DNA of 64,000 nucleotides from assembly GCF_016919245.1 (NCBI RefSeq), contig NZ_JAFEJA010000001.1, forward strand, positions 5,543,501-5,607,500. Direction: 5' to 3'. The notes under the pieces were generated by a model that was not told the origin of the DNA, made no database searches, and saw only the letters and a list, made by a program, of their open reading frames with translations. This document shows positions 1 through 11,570 of the stretch, piece after piece (position 1 is the first letter of the stretch; the number at the start of each line of letters is the position of its first letter). The position numbers and the translations under genes are program-made. This DNA is from Streptomyces zhihengii (lineage in GTDB: Bacteria; Actinomycetota; Actinomycetes; Streptomycetales; Streptomycetaceae).

Positions 1-328
1 AGGGCCGGCGTCCGGTGACGAACGCCGTGTGAGGCGTGGGTTCATGGGGCGACTCCGAATGGTGCGGGAAAGCGGTCCCGTTGACGCACTCTAGGTCGGC
101 CCATACTGCTCAGTACGAGGTTTCGCAGTTATCCGAGGTGAAGGGCGGACCGCGCGTTCTTGGCTTGCCCTGGATACGGTTGATACGCGGAGTAACCTCA
201 ACGACAAGATCACTCGACGGCCTTCCGGCGGTGATCCGCCACTGGTCGGGAGCCGCCCCAGGGGGCCGCCGGGGCGCCGCGGCGGAAGCCGAATGCGGGG
301 CGTTCACCGCCTGCGGTACCCTGACGCC
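1..328. other. Non-coding region upstream of the leuS leader
   Basis: I recognise no gene here. The open frames in this stretch have no protein-like composition. A TTGACG hexamer at 81-86 and a CATACT-like hexamer at 102-107 could form a weak promoter. A TACCCT hexamer at 317-322 lies six bases before the leader-peptide ATG at 329 and is the best candidate -10 for the leuS transcript. Confidence 0.4.
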
Positions 329-367
329 ATGCGTGCCGTACGCCTTCTGCTTAGCGAGCCGCGCTGA
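329..367 (+). CDS. leuS leader peptide ([12 protein letters not shown])
   Basis: This 12-codon ORF holds three consecutive leucine codons (CTT CTG CTT) and ends 44 nt before an intrinsic terminator hairpin, which itself precedes leuS. That is the layout of a ribosome-mediated transcription attenuator: scarce charged leucyl-tRNA would stall the ribosome on the Leu run and let polymerase pass the terminator. TACCCT at 317-322, six bases before the ATG, with no Shine-Dalgarno, suggests a leaderless mRNA beginning at or near the ATG. Leucine leader peptides are known upstream of actinobacterial leu genes; use for leuS here is inferred from sequence. Confidence 0.72.
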   Translation: MRAVRLLLSEPR

Positions 368-373
368 TCAGTC

Positions 374-397
374 CCGACGAAGGAAAGAATCCGTCGG
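374..397 (+). promoter_or_regulatory. Upstream hairpin of the leuS attenuator
   Basis: CCGACG at 374-379 can pair with CGTCGG at 392-397 (6 bp). It sits between the leader-peptide stop and the terminator, where a pause or antiterminator-competing hairpin would be expected. Its regulatory role is inferred. Confidence 0.4.
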
Positions 398-410
398 AAT
401 CGGCGCGGCG

Positions 411-440
411 TCCCCTCCTGTGCGAGGGGATTTTTCATTT
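411..440 (+). terminator. Attenuator terminator upstream of leuS
   Basis: TCCCCTC (411-417) pairs perfectly with GAGGGGA (424-430) around a 6-nt loop, followed immediately by TTTTTCATTT. A real T-tract is unusual in this GC-rich genome. The position between a Leu-rich leader peptide and leuS fits attenuation better than ending an upstream gene. Confidence 0.75.
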
Positions 441-507
441 CCCCCCGGCAGGAATCAGCGGCAGTCGCGGCAGCCGGCAGAGACGATCGATGGAGCTTCA
501 AAGGATC

Positions 508-3357
<2,850 letters not shown>

Positions 3358-3365
3358 CCGGTCGC

Positions 3366-3398
3366 CCGGTGCGGGCCCGCCCGCCGGGCCCGCACCGG
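3366..3398 (+). terminator. GC hairpin after leuS
   Basis: A 14-bp perfect stem (3366-3379 with 3385-3398) around a 5-nt loop begins nine bases after the leuS stop. There is no T-tract, as is usual for Streptomyces terminator-like hairpins. Confidence 0.6.
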
Positions 3399-3586
3399 CC
3401 CGGTGCGGCCGGGCCGCGGAAGGGTTGGGGGCTGTCCCCTACGGGCAGGTTGGGGGTTCCGGCGGAACCCTCGGCCTGCCCTTTCCGTTTACCGTGGAAG
3501 AACCACTGTGCACGGGTGGGGCGGGATGTCCCGCACCCGCGGGCGCGGCGGTGCGACGACCGGATTTCGAGGCCGAAGGGGCGCTC

Positions 3587-4417
3587 ATGGAAGCCGTCAT
3601 CTGGATGCTGGCGGTGCTCTTCCTCGCCTTCGTCACCCTCGGGGTGTACGTAGGGGTGAAAGTCGTGGGCGCCGCCAAGCGCGGCGTCGAACGCACGGTC
3701 ACCCAGGCGCGGCGCACCGTCGAGGAGACCACGCTCCGGGCCAAGAGCTACGGCCAGGTCGGTGTGGCGGGCGAGTTGGCGCAGCTCAGGCTGTCGCTGC
3801 GGACCTCCATGCGGGCCACCCAGGACGCTCTGGAGGCCGGCGCCCCCGAGGACGCCTCGCTGTCCGAGTCGCTGGCCCTCTTCCGCCGCCTGAGCGCGCA
3901 CGGCCACGAACTGGACGGCGAGCTCAAGCGCCTCGAACGCGAACCGGACCGGGCGACGGTGTCGTCGATGCTGCCCGGTCTGCGCAAGCGCACCGAGCAG
4001 ATCACCGGGGCTGCCGAATCCCTGCGCTGGGCGGCCAGGGACCGGGCGCAGCGGTTCGCCGACGACGACCTCGAACTGCTGAGCTCGCAGATCGACATGG
4101 AGGCGGGCGCGCTGCGGCACTGGACGGAGGAGCCCTCCGGGGAGCGCACCCCGGCCGGGGCCGCGTCCCCGTCCGCCACGCCGTCGGCCTCGGCGCCGCG
4201 CGCCGCGGAGACGGTCTCCTGGCCCTCCGCCGGGCGCCCCGAGGAGGAGCCGCCGGCGGCCCGCGCCGAATCGGGACGGCCCGCCGGTGAGGCGGACGAC
4301 GCCGGGGACGCGGGGCGCTCCGCGTCCGACCAGCCGCAGGCGATCACCGCACGGGACCCGCGGCAGCACATGACCTATTCCTGGCAGAAGTCGGCCCGCC
4401 CCGAGACCACCAACTGA
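3587..4417 (+). CDS. Membrane-anchored protein of unknown function
   Basis: Unrecognised. From ATG 3587 (GAAGGGG just upstream) the product has 276 residues. One hydrophobic segment at about residues 4-25 is followed by a charged, mostly helical region up to about residue 190 that could form a coiled coil. The tail to the stop is rich in Ser, Ala, Pro and Glu and probably disordered. This suggests a single-pass inner-membrane protein with a cytoplasmic helical domain. The frame stays open upstream to 3425, but that stretch does not look like protein. It stands alone between leuS and degV, so context gives no function. Confidence 0.75.
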   Translation: MEAVIWMLAVLFLAFVTLGVYVGVKVVGAAKRGVERTVTQARRTVEETTLRAKSYGQVGVAGELAQLRLSLRTSMRATQDALEAGAPEDASLSESLALFRRLSAHGHELDGELKRLEREPDRATVSSMLPGLRKRTEQITGAAESLRWAARDRAQRFADDDLELLSSQIDMEAGALRHWTEEPSGERTPAGAASPSATPSASAPRAAETVSWPSAGRPEEEPPAARAESGRPAGEADDAGDAGRSASDQPQAITARDPRQHMTYSWQKSARPETTN

Positions 4418-4732
4418 GGCGGAGGCGGGGCGAGGGGCAGGCCCGGGGTAGGGGCCGGTAGCCCCTGGACGGCGTGGGCACGGGGTGCGCCGATGGGCGG
4501 GGTGGCCTGGCGGGCTACAGGCGAGGCGTTGCGCCGGTGGGTGGGTGGCGCCGGTTAGGGCGAGCTGCTTGTGGTGTGGCGTGGCCGGCTGGCGGTGGGC
4601 GGTGCGGGTCGGTGGACGGGGCGCGTCGTTGGTGCGGTCGCGCGGCTGCCCGGGGCGCTGCCCGGGTAAGCGGGGCGCACGCGAAGGGGGCGGGGCTGCT
4701 TCACGGGAGCCCCTGGGGGTAACCTCCCGCTC
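4418..4732. other. G-rich intergenic region before degV
   Basis: No gene is recognisable; the plus strand is markedly G-rich. Local inverted repeats occur around GCCCGGGGCGCTGCCCGGGT (about 4650-4670) and GGGGCT...AGCCCC (about 4692-4713). TAACCT at 4720-4725 lies seven bases before the degV ATG and is a candidate leaderless-type -10. Confidence 0.4.
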
Positions 4733-5578
4733 ATGTCCCGCCATGTCGCGATCGTCACCGATTCAACGGCCTACCTGCCGACACCGGCGATGGAGCGGCA
4801 CGGCATCACCTCGGTGCCGCTGACCGTGGTCCTCGGTGACCAGGCCCTCGAGGAGGGCACCGAGATCTCGGCACGGTCCCTGGCCGCCGCGCTGCAGAAG
4901 CGCCGGCCGGTGACGACGTCCCGCCCGAGCCCCGAGACGTTCGCCGCGGCCTACCGGGCCTGCGCCGAGTCCGGAGCGACCGGCATCGTCTCCCTCCATC
5001 TGTCGGCGGAGCTCTCCGGCACCTACGACGCGGCCGTGCTGGCGGCGAAGGACGCCCCCGTGCCCGTCCGCGTGGTGGACACCGGCATGGTCGCCATGGC
5101 TCTCGGCTTCTGCGCGCTGGCCGCCGCCGAGACCGCCGGGACGGGCGGCTCGCTGGACGAGGCCGTCGCAGCAGCGGAGAAGTGCGCCGCCGGGACCTCC
5201 GCCTACTTCTACGTGGACACCCTCGACTTCCTCCGTCGCGGCGGCCGGATCGGGGCCGCCCAGGCCCTGTTCGGCTCGGCGCTCGCCGTGAAGCCCCTGC
5301 TCCAGCTGGAGGGCGGCAGGATCGAGCCCCTGGAGCGGGTGCGCACCGCCTCGCGGGCCATCGCCCGCCTGGAGGAGATCGCGGTCGAGCGGGCGGGCTC
5401 CTCGCCGGTGGACATCGCGGTGCACCACCTGGCGGCGCCCGAGCGCGCCGCGGCCCTGGCGGAGCGGCTGCACGACCGGGTGGGCGGGCTGGCCGCGCTC
5501 CACGTCAGCGAGATCGGCGCGGTGATCGGCGCGCACACCGGGCCGGGTCTGCTGGGGGTCGTGGTCTCGTCCCGCTAG
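4733..5578 (+). CDS. DegV family fatty-acid-binding protein
   Basis: 281 residues. The DegV fold binds a fatty acid and is the FakB component of fatty-acid kinases in Firmicutes; in actinobacteria the partner is less clear. The N-terminal VTDSTAYLP motif (about residues 8-16) and TTSRPSPE (about 61-68) are typical ligand-binding loops, followed by the SLHLSAELSGTYDAA and DTGMVAMALGF segments. The start at 4733 is supported by TAACCT seven bases upstream and the absence of a Shine-Dalgarno, which suggests leaderless translation. No fatty-acid kinase (FakA) gene is adjacent. Confidence 0.93.
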   Translation: MSRHVAIVTDSTAYLPTPAMERHGITSVPLTVVLGDQALEEGTEISARSLAAALQKRRPVTTSRPSPETFAAAYRACAESGATGIVSLHLSAELSGTYDAAVLAAKDAPVPVRVVDTGMVAMALGFCALAAAETAGTGGSLDEAVAAAEKCAAGTSAYFYVDTLDFLRRGGRIGAAQALFGSALAVKPLLQLEGGRIEPLERVRTASRAIARLEEIAVERAGSSPVDIAVHHLAAPERAAALAERLHDRVGGLAALHVSEIGAVIGAHTGPGLLGVVVSSR

Positions 5579-5795
5579 GCCTTGTCCGACAAACGGCGCC
5601 GTCCGCCCGCAGGGCGGGGCGCGCGGCGTCCGGTGCGTGCAATCGCAAGGCGGAGGGCCATCCTCGTACTGGGCGTACTCGGATGACTCCGACAACGCGG
5701 CATGGGGGTACCTCCCAGCGGTAGCTGGGGGAGTGCGTGCCGGGCGTCGCGTGCCAGGCCAGGCGGGATGTGTCAGACACGGCCCTTGTCCGACA
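5578..5795. repeat. Candidate dispersed intergenic repeat with hairpin
   Basis: The stretch after degV is bounded by direct copies of CTTGTCCGACA (5581-5591 and 5785-5795). Inside, CTCCCAGC (5712-5719) pairs with GCTGGGGGAG (5724-5733) across a GGTA loop. The motif resembles short repeated elements I associate with Streptomyces intergenic regions, but I cannot search for other copies. No coding potential is visible. Confidence 0.4.
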
Positions 5796-6015
5796 CGGCC
5801 TGGGGGACCTGCGCGCGTCCGGGCGGGCTCTTCGCTCGCGTCCGGGGCGGGCGAGCGCAGCTGCACGGCGGTCACGGAGAGCACGGCGGTCACGGCGTGC
5901 ACGGTGGCCACTGCGACCACTCGTCCGGGTGGCGGAGTTGTCCACAACGGGTGCGTTGTCCACCGGAATTGGCTGCCTTCAGCGGGTTCGGGCGGGGATG
6001 CCTACCGTCCTGCTC
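5796..6015. promoter_or_regulatory. comEA upstream region with DnaA-box-like sites
   Basis: TTGTCCACA at 5938-5946 matches the preferred Streptomyces DnaA box exactly; TTGTCCACC at 5956-5964 differs at the last base and lies 18 bp away (start to start). TACCGT at 6003-6008, seven bases before ATG 6016, is a candidate -10 for a leaderless comEA mRNA. No other feature is recognised in this 220-bp stretch. Confidence 0.5.
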
Positions 6016-7588
6016 ATGATGCTTCGATCACCTTCGGCAACCAGTGGACCCGGCCGCGGCGCGGCCTCGGACGGGCGCATGCGCCACCGGACGGGCCGTG
6101 CCCGTCTGCGGAGCACCCTGCGGGGGCCGACGGGCCGCCACCGCCTCACCGGGGGCGGCAGCGGCACCGCGCGCGGTGCCGCCGCGCTCCCGCCCGACGA
6201 GGGCATCGGCCCGGCACCGGCCCCGCGCGGTCGGGGCCCGGGGCCCGCGGCGCCACCCGGGCTGCCCGCGGCCCGGCGGGCGGCCGGCCCGGCCGACGCC
6301 GTACGCCGCCGCGCGGACGCGCTCTTCCTGTCGCACCCGCCCGCAGGGGGCGGCGCGGGTGCGGCTGAGGCCGCCGGCCGGGGCACGGAGGTGGGGCCCG
6401 GCTCCGGCACGGGGCCCGGCGCCGGGTCGGCCCCGAGGAATGGCACGGAGGCGCGCCCCGGTTGGGGTGCGGGGCCCGTGCCTCGCCCGGGTTCCGCTCC
6501 CAGCGGGGCGGCTGGTGCCGGTCCGGCCCGGAGTCGGGCCATCGACGTGGGAGCCGCCTCTGTCACGGGTCCCGGTGCGGGCACAGGCCTGGATACGCGC
6601 GCTGCCTCCGGGGCCGGTCCGAGGGGGCTCGGGGCGGCGGCCCGGGGCGGCAGCCTCTCGTCCCGCGCTGCCCTGGACGAGAGGAATGCCGCATCGCTGC
6701 CGACTGCCGCCCGGCGGCGGCGCTCGGCCGAGCCCGCGCCGGACGAGGACCCCGGGTCCTCCCGAGCGGTCCTGGACGAGGACCCCGGGCCCTCCCGAAC
6801 CGTCCTGGACGAGGACCCCGGGCCCTCCCGAGCGGTCCTGGACGTCCTGGACGAGGAGCCCGGGCCGCCGCCCGATGCGTCAGGGTGGCGCTGGGCGGCG
6901 ACGCGGGAGCGGCTGCCCCTGTGGTTCCGGCTCCGCTGCGGTCTGGAACGGCGCACGCTCGCCGCCCTGGTGGTCGTGCTCGTGGTGGCCGCCCTCTTCG
7001 CCGCCCAGCACTTCTGGAGCGGCCGGCCACAGTCCGTCGCGGCTCCGGAGGTCGTTGCACACGGCGTGGCCGGCGCGGCACAGGAGGGCCTGGCCGAGCC
7101 GGACCCGCCGCCGGGCACCACAGAGCCGGCGGCGACCGCACCGGCGCCCGACGCCCGCATCGTCGTCGACGTCAGCGGCAAGGTGCGCCGCCCGGGGGTG
7201 CTGCGGCTGCCCGCCGGGGCGCGGGTGGAGGACGCCCTGGCAGCGGCCGGGGAGCGGAGCGCGGCATCGACCTCACCGGGCTCAACCGCGCGCGGGTCCT
7301 CACGGACGGCGAGCATGTGGTCGTCGGCGTCCCCGGCGCGGTGTCCGCCGCGGGGGCCCGGCCCCGGGGAGCCCGGCTTCCGCCGGGGCCCCCGCCGCGC
7401 CGATCAGCCTGAACTCGTCGACGGCCGAGCAGCTGGAGACGCTGCCCGGCGTGGGCCCGGTCCTCGCCCAGCACATCGTCGACCACCGCACCCGCGTCGG
7501 CGGATTCCGCTCCGTCGACGAACTCCGCGAGGTCAACGGGATCGGCGACCGGCGCTTCGCCGACCTGCGCAATCGGGTGCGGCCATGA
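6016..7588 (+). pseudogene. comEA: ComEA family DNA-binding protein, two apparent frameshifts
   Basis: ComEA is a membrane-anchored DNA receptor. The first frame from ATG 6016 gives a long Pro/Gly/Ala/Arg-rich region, three copies of an 11-residue repeat (6742-6840), a transmembrane segment near 6955-7010 and the start of a SLBB domain (IVVDVSGKVRRPGVLRLPAG). The reading then jumps at the GGGG run 7249-7252 into a frame encoding GIDLTGLNRARVLTDGEHVV, and again near the GGGGG run 7352-7356 into the frame encoding the helix-hairpin-helix tail (LETLPGVGPVLAQHIVDHR). Each jump equals one missing base. Adding one G at each run restores a standard ComEA. Either the sequence has homopolymer errors or the gene is broken. 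Confidence 0.7.
6742..6840 (+). repeat. Three tandem 33-bp units in comEA
   Basis: Units 6742-6774, 6775-6807 and 6808-6840 encode DEDPGSSRAVL, DEDPGPSRTVL and DEDPGPSRAVL. A degenerate fourth unit follows. They lie in the cytoplasmic, probably disordered region before the ComEA membrane segment and keep the frame. Confidence 0.85.
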
Positions 7589-10387
7589 CGCCGGGGCCCG
7601 CACGGCCTGCCACGGCGGCCCCCGCAATCCCCTCGCCGGCAGCCACCGCACCCGCCGTGCCACCGCCCCGCGCCCCCGTGCACGCGGACGCGGGCCGCCT
7701 CGGAGCCTCGAACCCTCGTGAGGACGGCCCGGCCGACCTCCGGCTGGTGCCGCCCGCGGTGGCGGCCTGGGCCGCGGCCGCCCTCGCCCTCGGGGCACCG
7801 GGCGGCTGGACCGCCGCCGGGGTCGCCGGCTGCCTGCTGGGCGCTGTCGTCCTGCTGCTCGGCTCCCGCCGGTCGACACGGGACGGGACCGACTCCCGGT
7901 CGCACCGCCGGTCCACACGGGACGGGCCTGGCGCCCGGTCGCACCGCCCGCCCGCGCCGGACGCAGCCGTCCCCGCCCGCCCGCGCCGGACGCAGCCGTC
8001 CCCCGCCCGCCCGCGCCGGACGCAGCCGTCCCCGCTCGCCCGCGCCGGACGGGAGCGAGGCCCGCGCGGCCTCGGGGCACTCGGACCGCCCCCAGCCCAC
8101 CCGCCCGCCCGTCGCCCGTCCCCGGTTCCCGGGCGTCGGGACCGGCACCGCCGCCGCCGCGGTGCTGCTGTGCGCGGCGGCCGGGGCGACCACCGCCGGG
8201 CTCCACGCGGCCGAGGCGCGCCGTGGTCCGCTGCCCGAACTGGCGCGCCAGCGTGCCCATGTGACGGTCGACGTCACCGTGGAGTCGGACCCGCGCCCCA
8301 CCGGGCCCAAGGTCAACGGCCCCCGCGTCGCCCCCGGGAGCATCGCCCTCGACGTCCGGGCGACCCGGGTGACGGCCCGAGGAGGAGCGGTCACCGAGGT
8401 GCGGACTCCGCTCCTGGTGCTGGTGACCGCCCGGGGCACCGCCGGTCCGTGGCGGCTGCTGCTGCCCTCGACGAAGCTCCGGCTGTCCGGCACCCTGGCA
8501 CCCCCGCTGGGCTCCGACGACCGCTTCGCCGCCGTCCTGCGGCCGTACGGCTCGGGACCGCCCCGCGTCACCGGCCCGCCGACCGCCGTCCAGCGCATCG
8601 CGGGCGGACTGCGGGCGGGGCTGCGTGAGGCGACGGACGGCCTGCCACCGGACGCGCGGGCGCTGCTCCCCGGCTTGGTCGTCGGAGACACCTCCCGGGT
8701 CACCCCCGACCTCCAGGCGGCCTTCGAGGCGACCGACCTCACCCATCTTCTGGCCGTGAGCGGCAGCAACCTCACCATCGTCCTCGTGCTGCTCATCGGC
8801 CCGCCGGGCCGCGCGCTGCGGGCCGAACGGGGCGGCCTGGCCCCGAGGCTGGGCATCACCCTGCGCGGTACGGCGCTGCTCGGCGGCGCGCTCACGCTCG
8901 CCTTCGTGGTCGTGTGCCGGCCCGAGCCCAGCGTGCTGCGGGCGGCGGCCTGCGGCCTGGTGACCCTGCTCGCCATCGGCACCGGCCGGCGCAGGTCCCT
9001 GCTCCCCGCGCTCGCGGCCGCCGTCCTGCTGCTGGTGCTGTACGACCCACGCCTGGCCCGCAGTTACGGCTTCCTGCTCTCCGTCCTCGCGACCGGGTCC
9101 CTGCTCACGGTCGCGCCCCGCTGGAGTGCGGCGCTGGCGAGCCGCGGCGTGCCGCCCCGGCTTGCCGAGGCGCTGGCGGCCTCCGCCGCCGCCCAGGCCG
9201 TGTGCGCGCCCGTCGTGGCCGTCTTCGCCGCACGGGTGAGCCTGGTCGCCGTCCCGTGCAACCTGGTGGCCGAGATGGCCGTCGCGCCCGCCACGGTGCT
9301 CGGCTTCGCGGCACTGGCGACGGCCCCGGCGGCGATGCCCGCCGCCGAGTTCCTGGCACGGGTGGCGGGCTGGCCCGTCGGCTGGATCGCGTCCGTCGCC
9401 CGTGGCGGGGCGGCGCTGCCGGGCGCGGCGGTGGACTGGCCGGGCGGCTGGCGGGGCGGGCTGCTGCTCGCGGTGGTCACGGGTGCCGTGCTGCTCCCCG
9501 TGCGCCGCCTGGCACGGCATCCGGTCGCGGGCGCGCTGTGTGCGCTGATGCTGCTCCTGTTCGTGCTCCGCCCGGCGCCGCTGACCCGTGTCGTCACCGG
9601 CTGGCCGCCGCCGGACTGGTCGTACGTGATGTGCGACGTCGGCCAGGGCGACGCGACGGTGCTGGCCGCGGGCGAGGGTGCGGCCGTCGTCGTCGACGCG
9701 GGCCCCGACCCCGAGCCGGCCGACCGCTGCCTGAGGGAACTCGGCGTCACACGGGTGCCGTTGCTGGTGATCACCCACTTCCACGCGGACCATGTCGCCG
9801 GGCTGCCCGGCATCCTGCGCGGCAGGAGTGTCGGCGCCGTGCAGACGACCACGCTGGAGGAGCCCGCGGGGCAGGCCGCGTTCGTGCGGCGCGTGGCGGC
9901 CGACGCGGGCGTCCCCGTGGTGCGGGCCGTGCCGGGGGAGCGGCGGCGCACGGCCGGCGTCGGCTGGGAGGTGCTCTGGCCGGCCGCCGGACCGGGGCCT
10001 TCGCCGGGGGAGCCGAACGACGCGAGCGTGACCCTGCACGTACGGGCGGCGGGTGGTCTGTCGCTGCTGCTCCTCGGCGATCTGGAGCCGCCCGCCCAAC
10101 GGGCGCTGATGCGCACGCGTCCGGCGCTGCCGCGGGTCGACGTGCTCAAGGTGGCGCACCACGGCTCGGCCTACCAGCATCCGGCCCTGCTCACGGGTGT
10201 CCGGCCCCGCGTCGCCCTGATCTCCTGCGGCCGGGACAACCCGTACGGCCATCCCTCGGCGCGCACGCTGGCGCTGCTGCGGGCCACGGGCGCGATGGTG
10301 CTGCGCACGGACCGGCACGGCTCCGTCGCGGTGACGGGTGCCGGGCAGCGGCTCGGCGTCACCACCAGCGGCGGCCGCCCTCCCTGA
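7585..10387 (+). CDS. comEC: ComEC/Rec2 family DNA channel protein (frameshifted near N-terminus as read)
   Basis: ComEC forms the inner-membrane channel for single-stranded DNA uptake. ATG 7585 overlaps the comEA stop (ATGA). The first frame encodes DLRLVPPAVAAWAAAALALG and a second hydrophobic segment. After a Pro/Arg-rich repeat at 7946-8051 the protein continues in another frame to 10387, giving the competence domain (LLAVSGSNLTIVLVLLIG), multiple transmembrane helices and a C-terminal metallo-beta-lactamase-like domain (ITHFHADHVAGLPG; VAHHGSAYQHP). The shift equals two missing bases and disappears if the two 4-C runs in the 29-nt units were 5-C like the 30-nt unit. If the indels are real, the first membrane helices are lost. 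The downstream part alone is an open frame of up to 889 codons. Confidence 0.8.
7946..8051 (+). repeat. Tandem 29/30/29-bp units in comEC
   Basis: Units 7946-7974 (29 nt), 7975-8004 (30 nt) and 8005-8033 (29 nt), then a partial copy to 8051. They differ only in the length of a C run (4, 5, 4). At 30 nt each would encode the decapeptide RPPAPDAAVP in frame; the two 29-nt units together cause the comEC frameshift. Two diverged 39-nt repeats lie just upstream (about 7872-7949). Confidence 0.85.
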
Positions 10388-10590
10388 GCCGCCCCGGCCG
10401 CACGGCCCCGCGCGAGGCCCACCTCAGCGCCCCGGCCGGGCGGCCCGGAATGCAGCCCACCCCGGCGACCCCGGCCGCGCGTTCCGGCACGCAGCCGCCC
10501 ACCTCAGCGCCTCGCCGCATGCCCCGGCCGCACGTCTGAGGCGCTGCCCACCTCAGCCGCCCCGCCCGCACCGTGCGGGAGACTGCTGCC

Positions 10591-11541
10591 ATGGAGAGCC
10601 CATCCCACCCGCACACCACCACAGGGGCGCCGGCCGCCCCCGTCCGGCCCGCCGACTCCGCCAGGCCCGCCGGCCCCGCCGGGGAGAACGCCGCCGCCCC
10701 GTACGTGATGGCCCCGCCGTACGAGCTGTCGCCGCGGGAGACGGACGCCTACCTCGACAGCATCGGGGCCGTCAGACCCGGGCGGGCCGATGCGGACGCG
10801 CTCCGCGAGCTCCAGCACCGGCACCTGCTGACGGTGCCGTTCGAGAACCTGTCGGTACACCTCGGAGAGGAGGTGGTGCTCAGCGAGGACCGCCTGGTCG
10901 CCAAGTTCGTGGACGCCCACCGGGGCGGCTTCTGCTACGAACTCAACGGCGCCTTCGCCGCGTTGCTGAGGTCCCTCGGCTTCGGGGTGACGCTGCACCA
11001 GGCGCGGGTCTTCGGCGAGGAAGGCCGGCTGAGCATGCCGTTCGACCATCTGACGCTCCGCGTGGAGACGGCCGACGGCAGCGGTCCCTGGCTGGCGGAC
11101 GTCGGCTTCGGCGACCACGCCCGTTTTCCGCTGCTGGTGGACGAGAGGGCGGACCAGGCCGACCCGTCCGGGGTCTTCAGGGTCGCCGAGGCGCCGGACC
11201 ACGGGGACCTCGACGTACTGCGGGACGGCGTCCCCGAGCTGCGGGTGGACGTCCGGCCGCGCGAGCTGCCGGAGTTCGGCGCGGGCTGCTGGTACCACCG
11301 CACCTCGCCGTCCTCGCACTTCACCAGGAAGCTGGTCTGTTCGCGCTTCACGGCCGACGGCCGGATCACGCTGTCGGGCGGCAAGCTGGTGACGACGGCA
11401 CACGGGCAGCGCGAGGAGCGGGTGCTTGCGGACGACGCGGAGGTGCTCGACGCCTACCGGGAGCACTTCGGGCTGGTGCTCGACGAGGTGCCGAGGGCGG
11501 CGGTGTTCCCCGGCGTCCGCGCGGGTGCGGCGGGGGTGTGA
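10591..11541 (+). CDS. Arylamine N-acetyltransferase family protein
   Basis: Transfers an acetyl group from acetyl-CoA to arylamines, arylhydrazines or related amines through a cysteine thioester. 316 residues from ATG 10591, with GGGAG at 10576-10580. The catalytic triad is visible: Cys115 in RGGFCYELNG, His153 in FDHLTL, Asp170 in ADVGFGD. A low-complexity Pro/Ala extension of about 45 residues precedes the family domain, so the protein is longer than the usual 270-280 residues. In some actinobacteria members of this family act as amide synthases in antibiotic pathways, but no such cluster is visible here. Confidence 0.93.
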   Translation: MESPSHPHTTTGAPAAPVRPADSARPAGPAGENAAAPYVMAPPYELSPRETDAYLDSIGAVRPGRADADALRELQHRHLLTVPFENLSVHLGEEVVLSEDRLVAKFVDAHRGGFCYELNGAFAALLRSLGFGVTLHQARVFGEEGRLSMPFDHLTLRVETADGSGPWLADVGFGDHARFPLLVDERADQADPSGVFRVAEAPDHGDLDVLRDGVPELRVDVRPRELPEFGAGCWYHRTSPSSHFTRKLVCSRFTADGRITLSGGKLVTTAHGQREERVLADDAEVLDAYREHFGLVLDEVPRAAVFPGVRAGAAGV

Positions 11542-11570
11542 CCGGACGGCACGGTGTGACCGGACGGCAC
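11535..11570 (+). repeat. Perfect 18-bp tandem duplication
   Basis: The unit 11535-11552 is repeated exactly at 11553-11570. It spans the acetyltransferase stop codon and the start of the next gene. If the next gene starts at GTG 11538, it duplicates the in-frame hexapeptide GVTGRH. Confidence 0.9.

Noticed and set aside
361..480. T-box riboswitch upstream of leuS
   Set aside because: A T-box needs a conserved antiterminator bulge and specifier loop; instead a Leu-rich ORF with its own stop precedes the terminator, which fits peptide-mediated attenuation.
7718..7950. comEC starting at ATG 7718 in the downstream frame
   Set aside because: That stretch is Arg/Pro/Ser-rich noise, whereas the other frame encodes the expected hydrophobic ComEC N-terminus; a frameshift explains it better.
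10388..10590. Possible structured RNA with GCCCACCTCAGC repeats (10417, 10497, 10546)
   Set aside because: Short, imperfect and low-complexity; no consistent pairing or promoter beyond the next gene's own signals.
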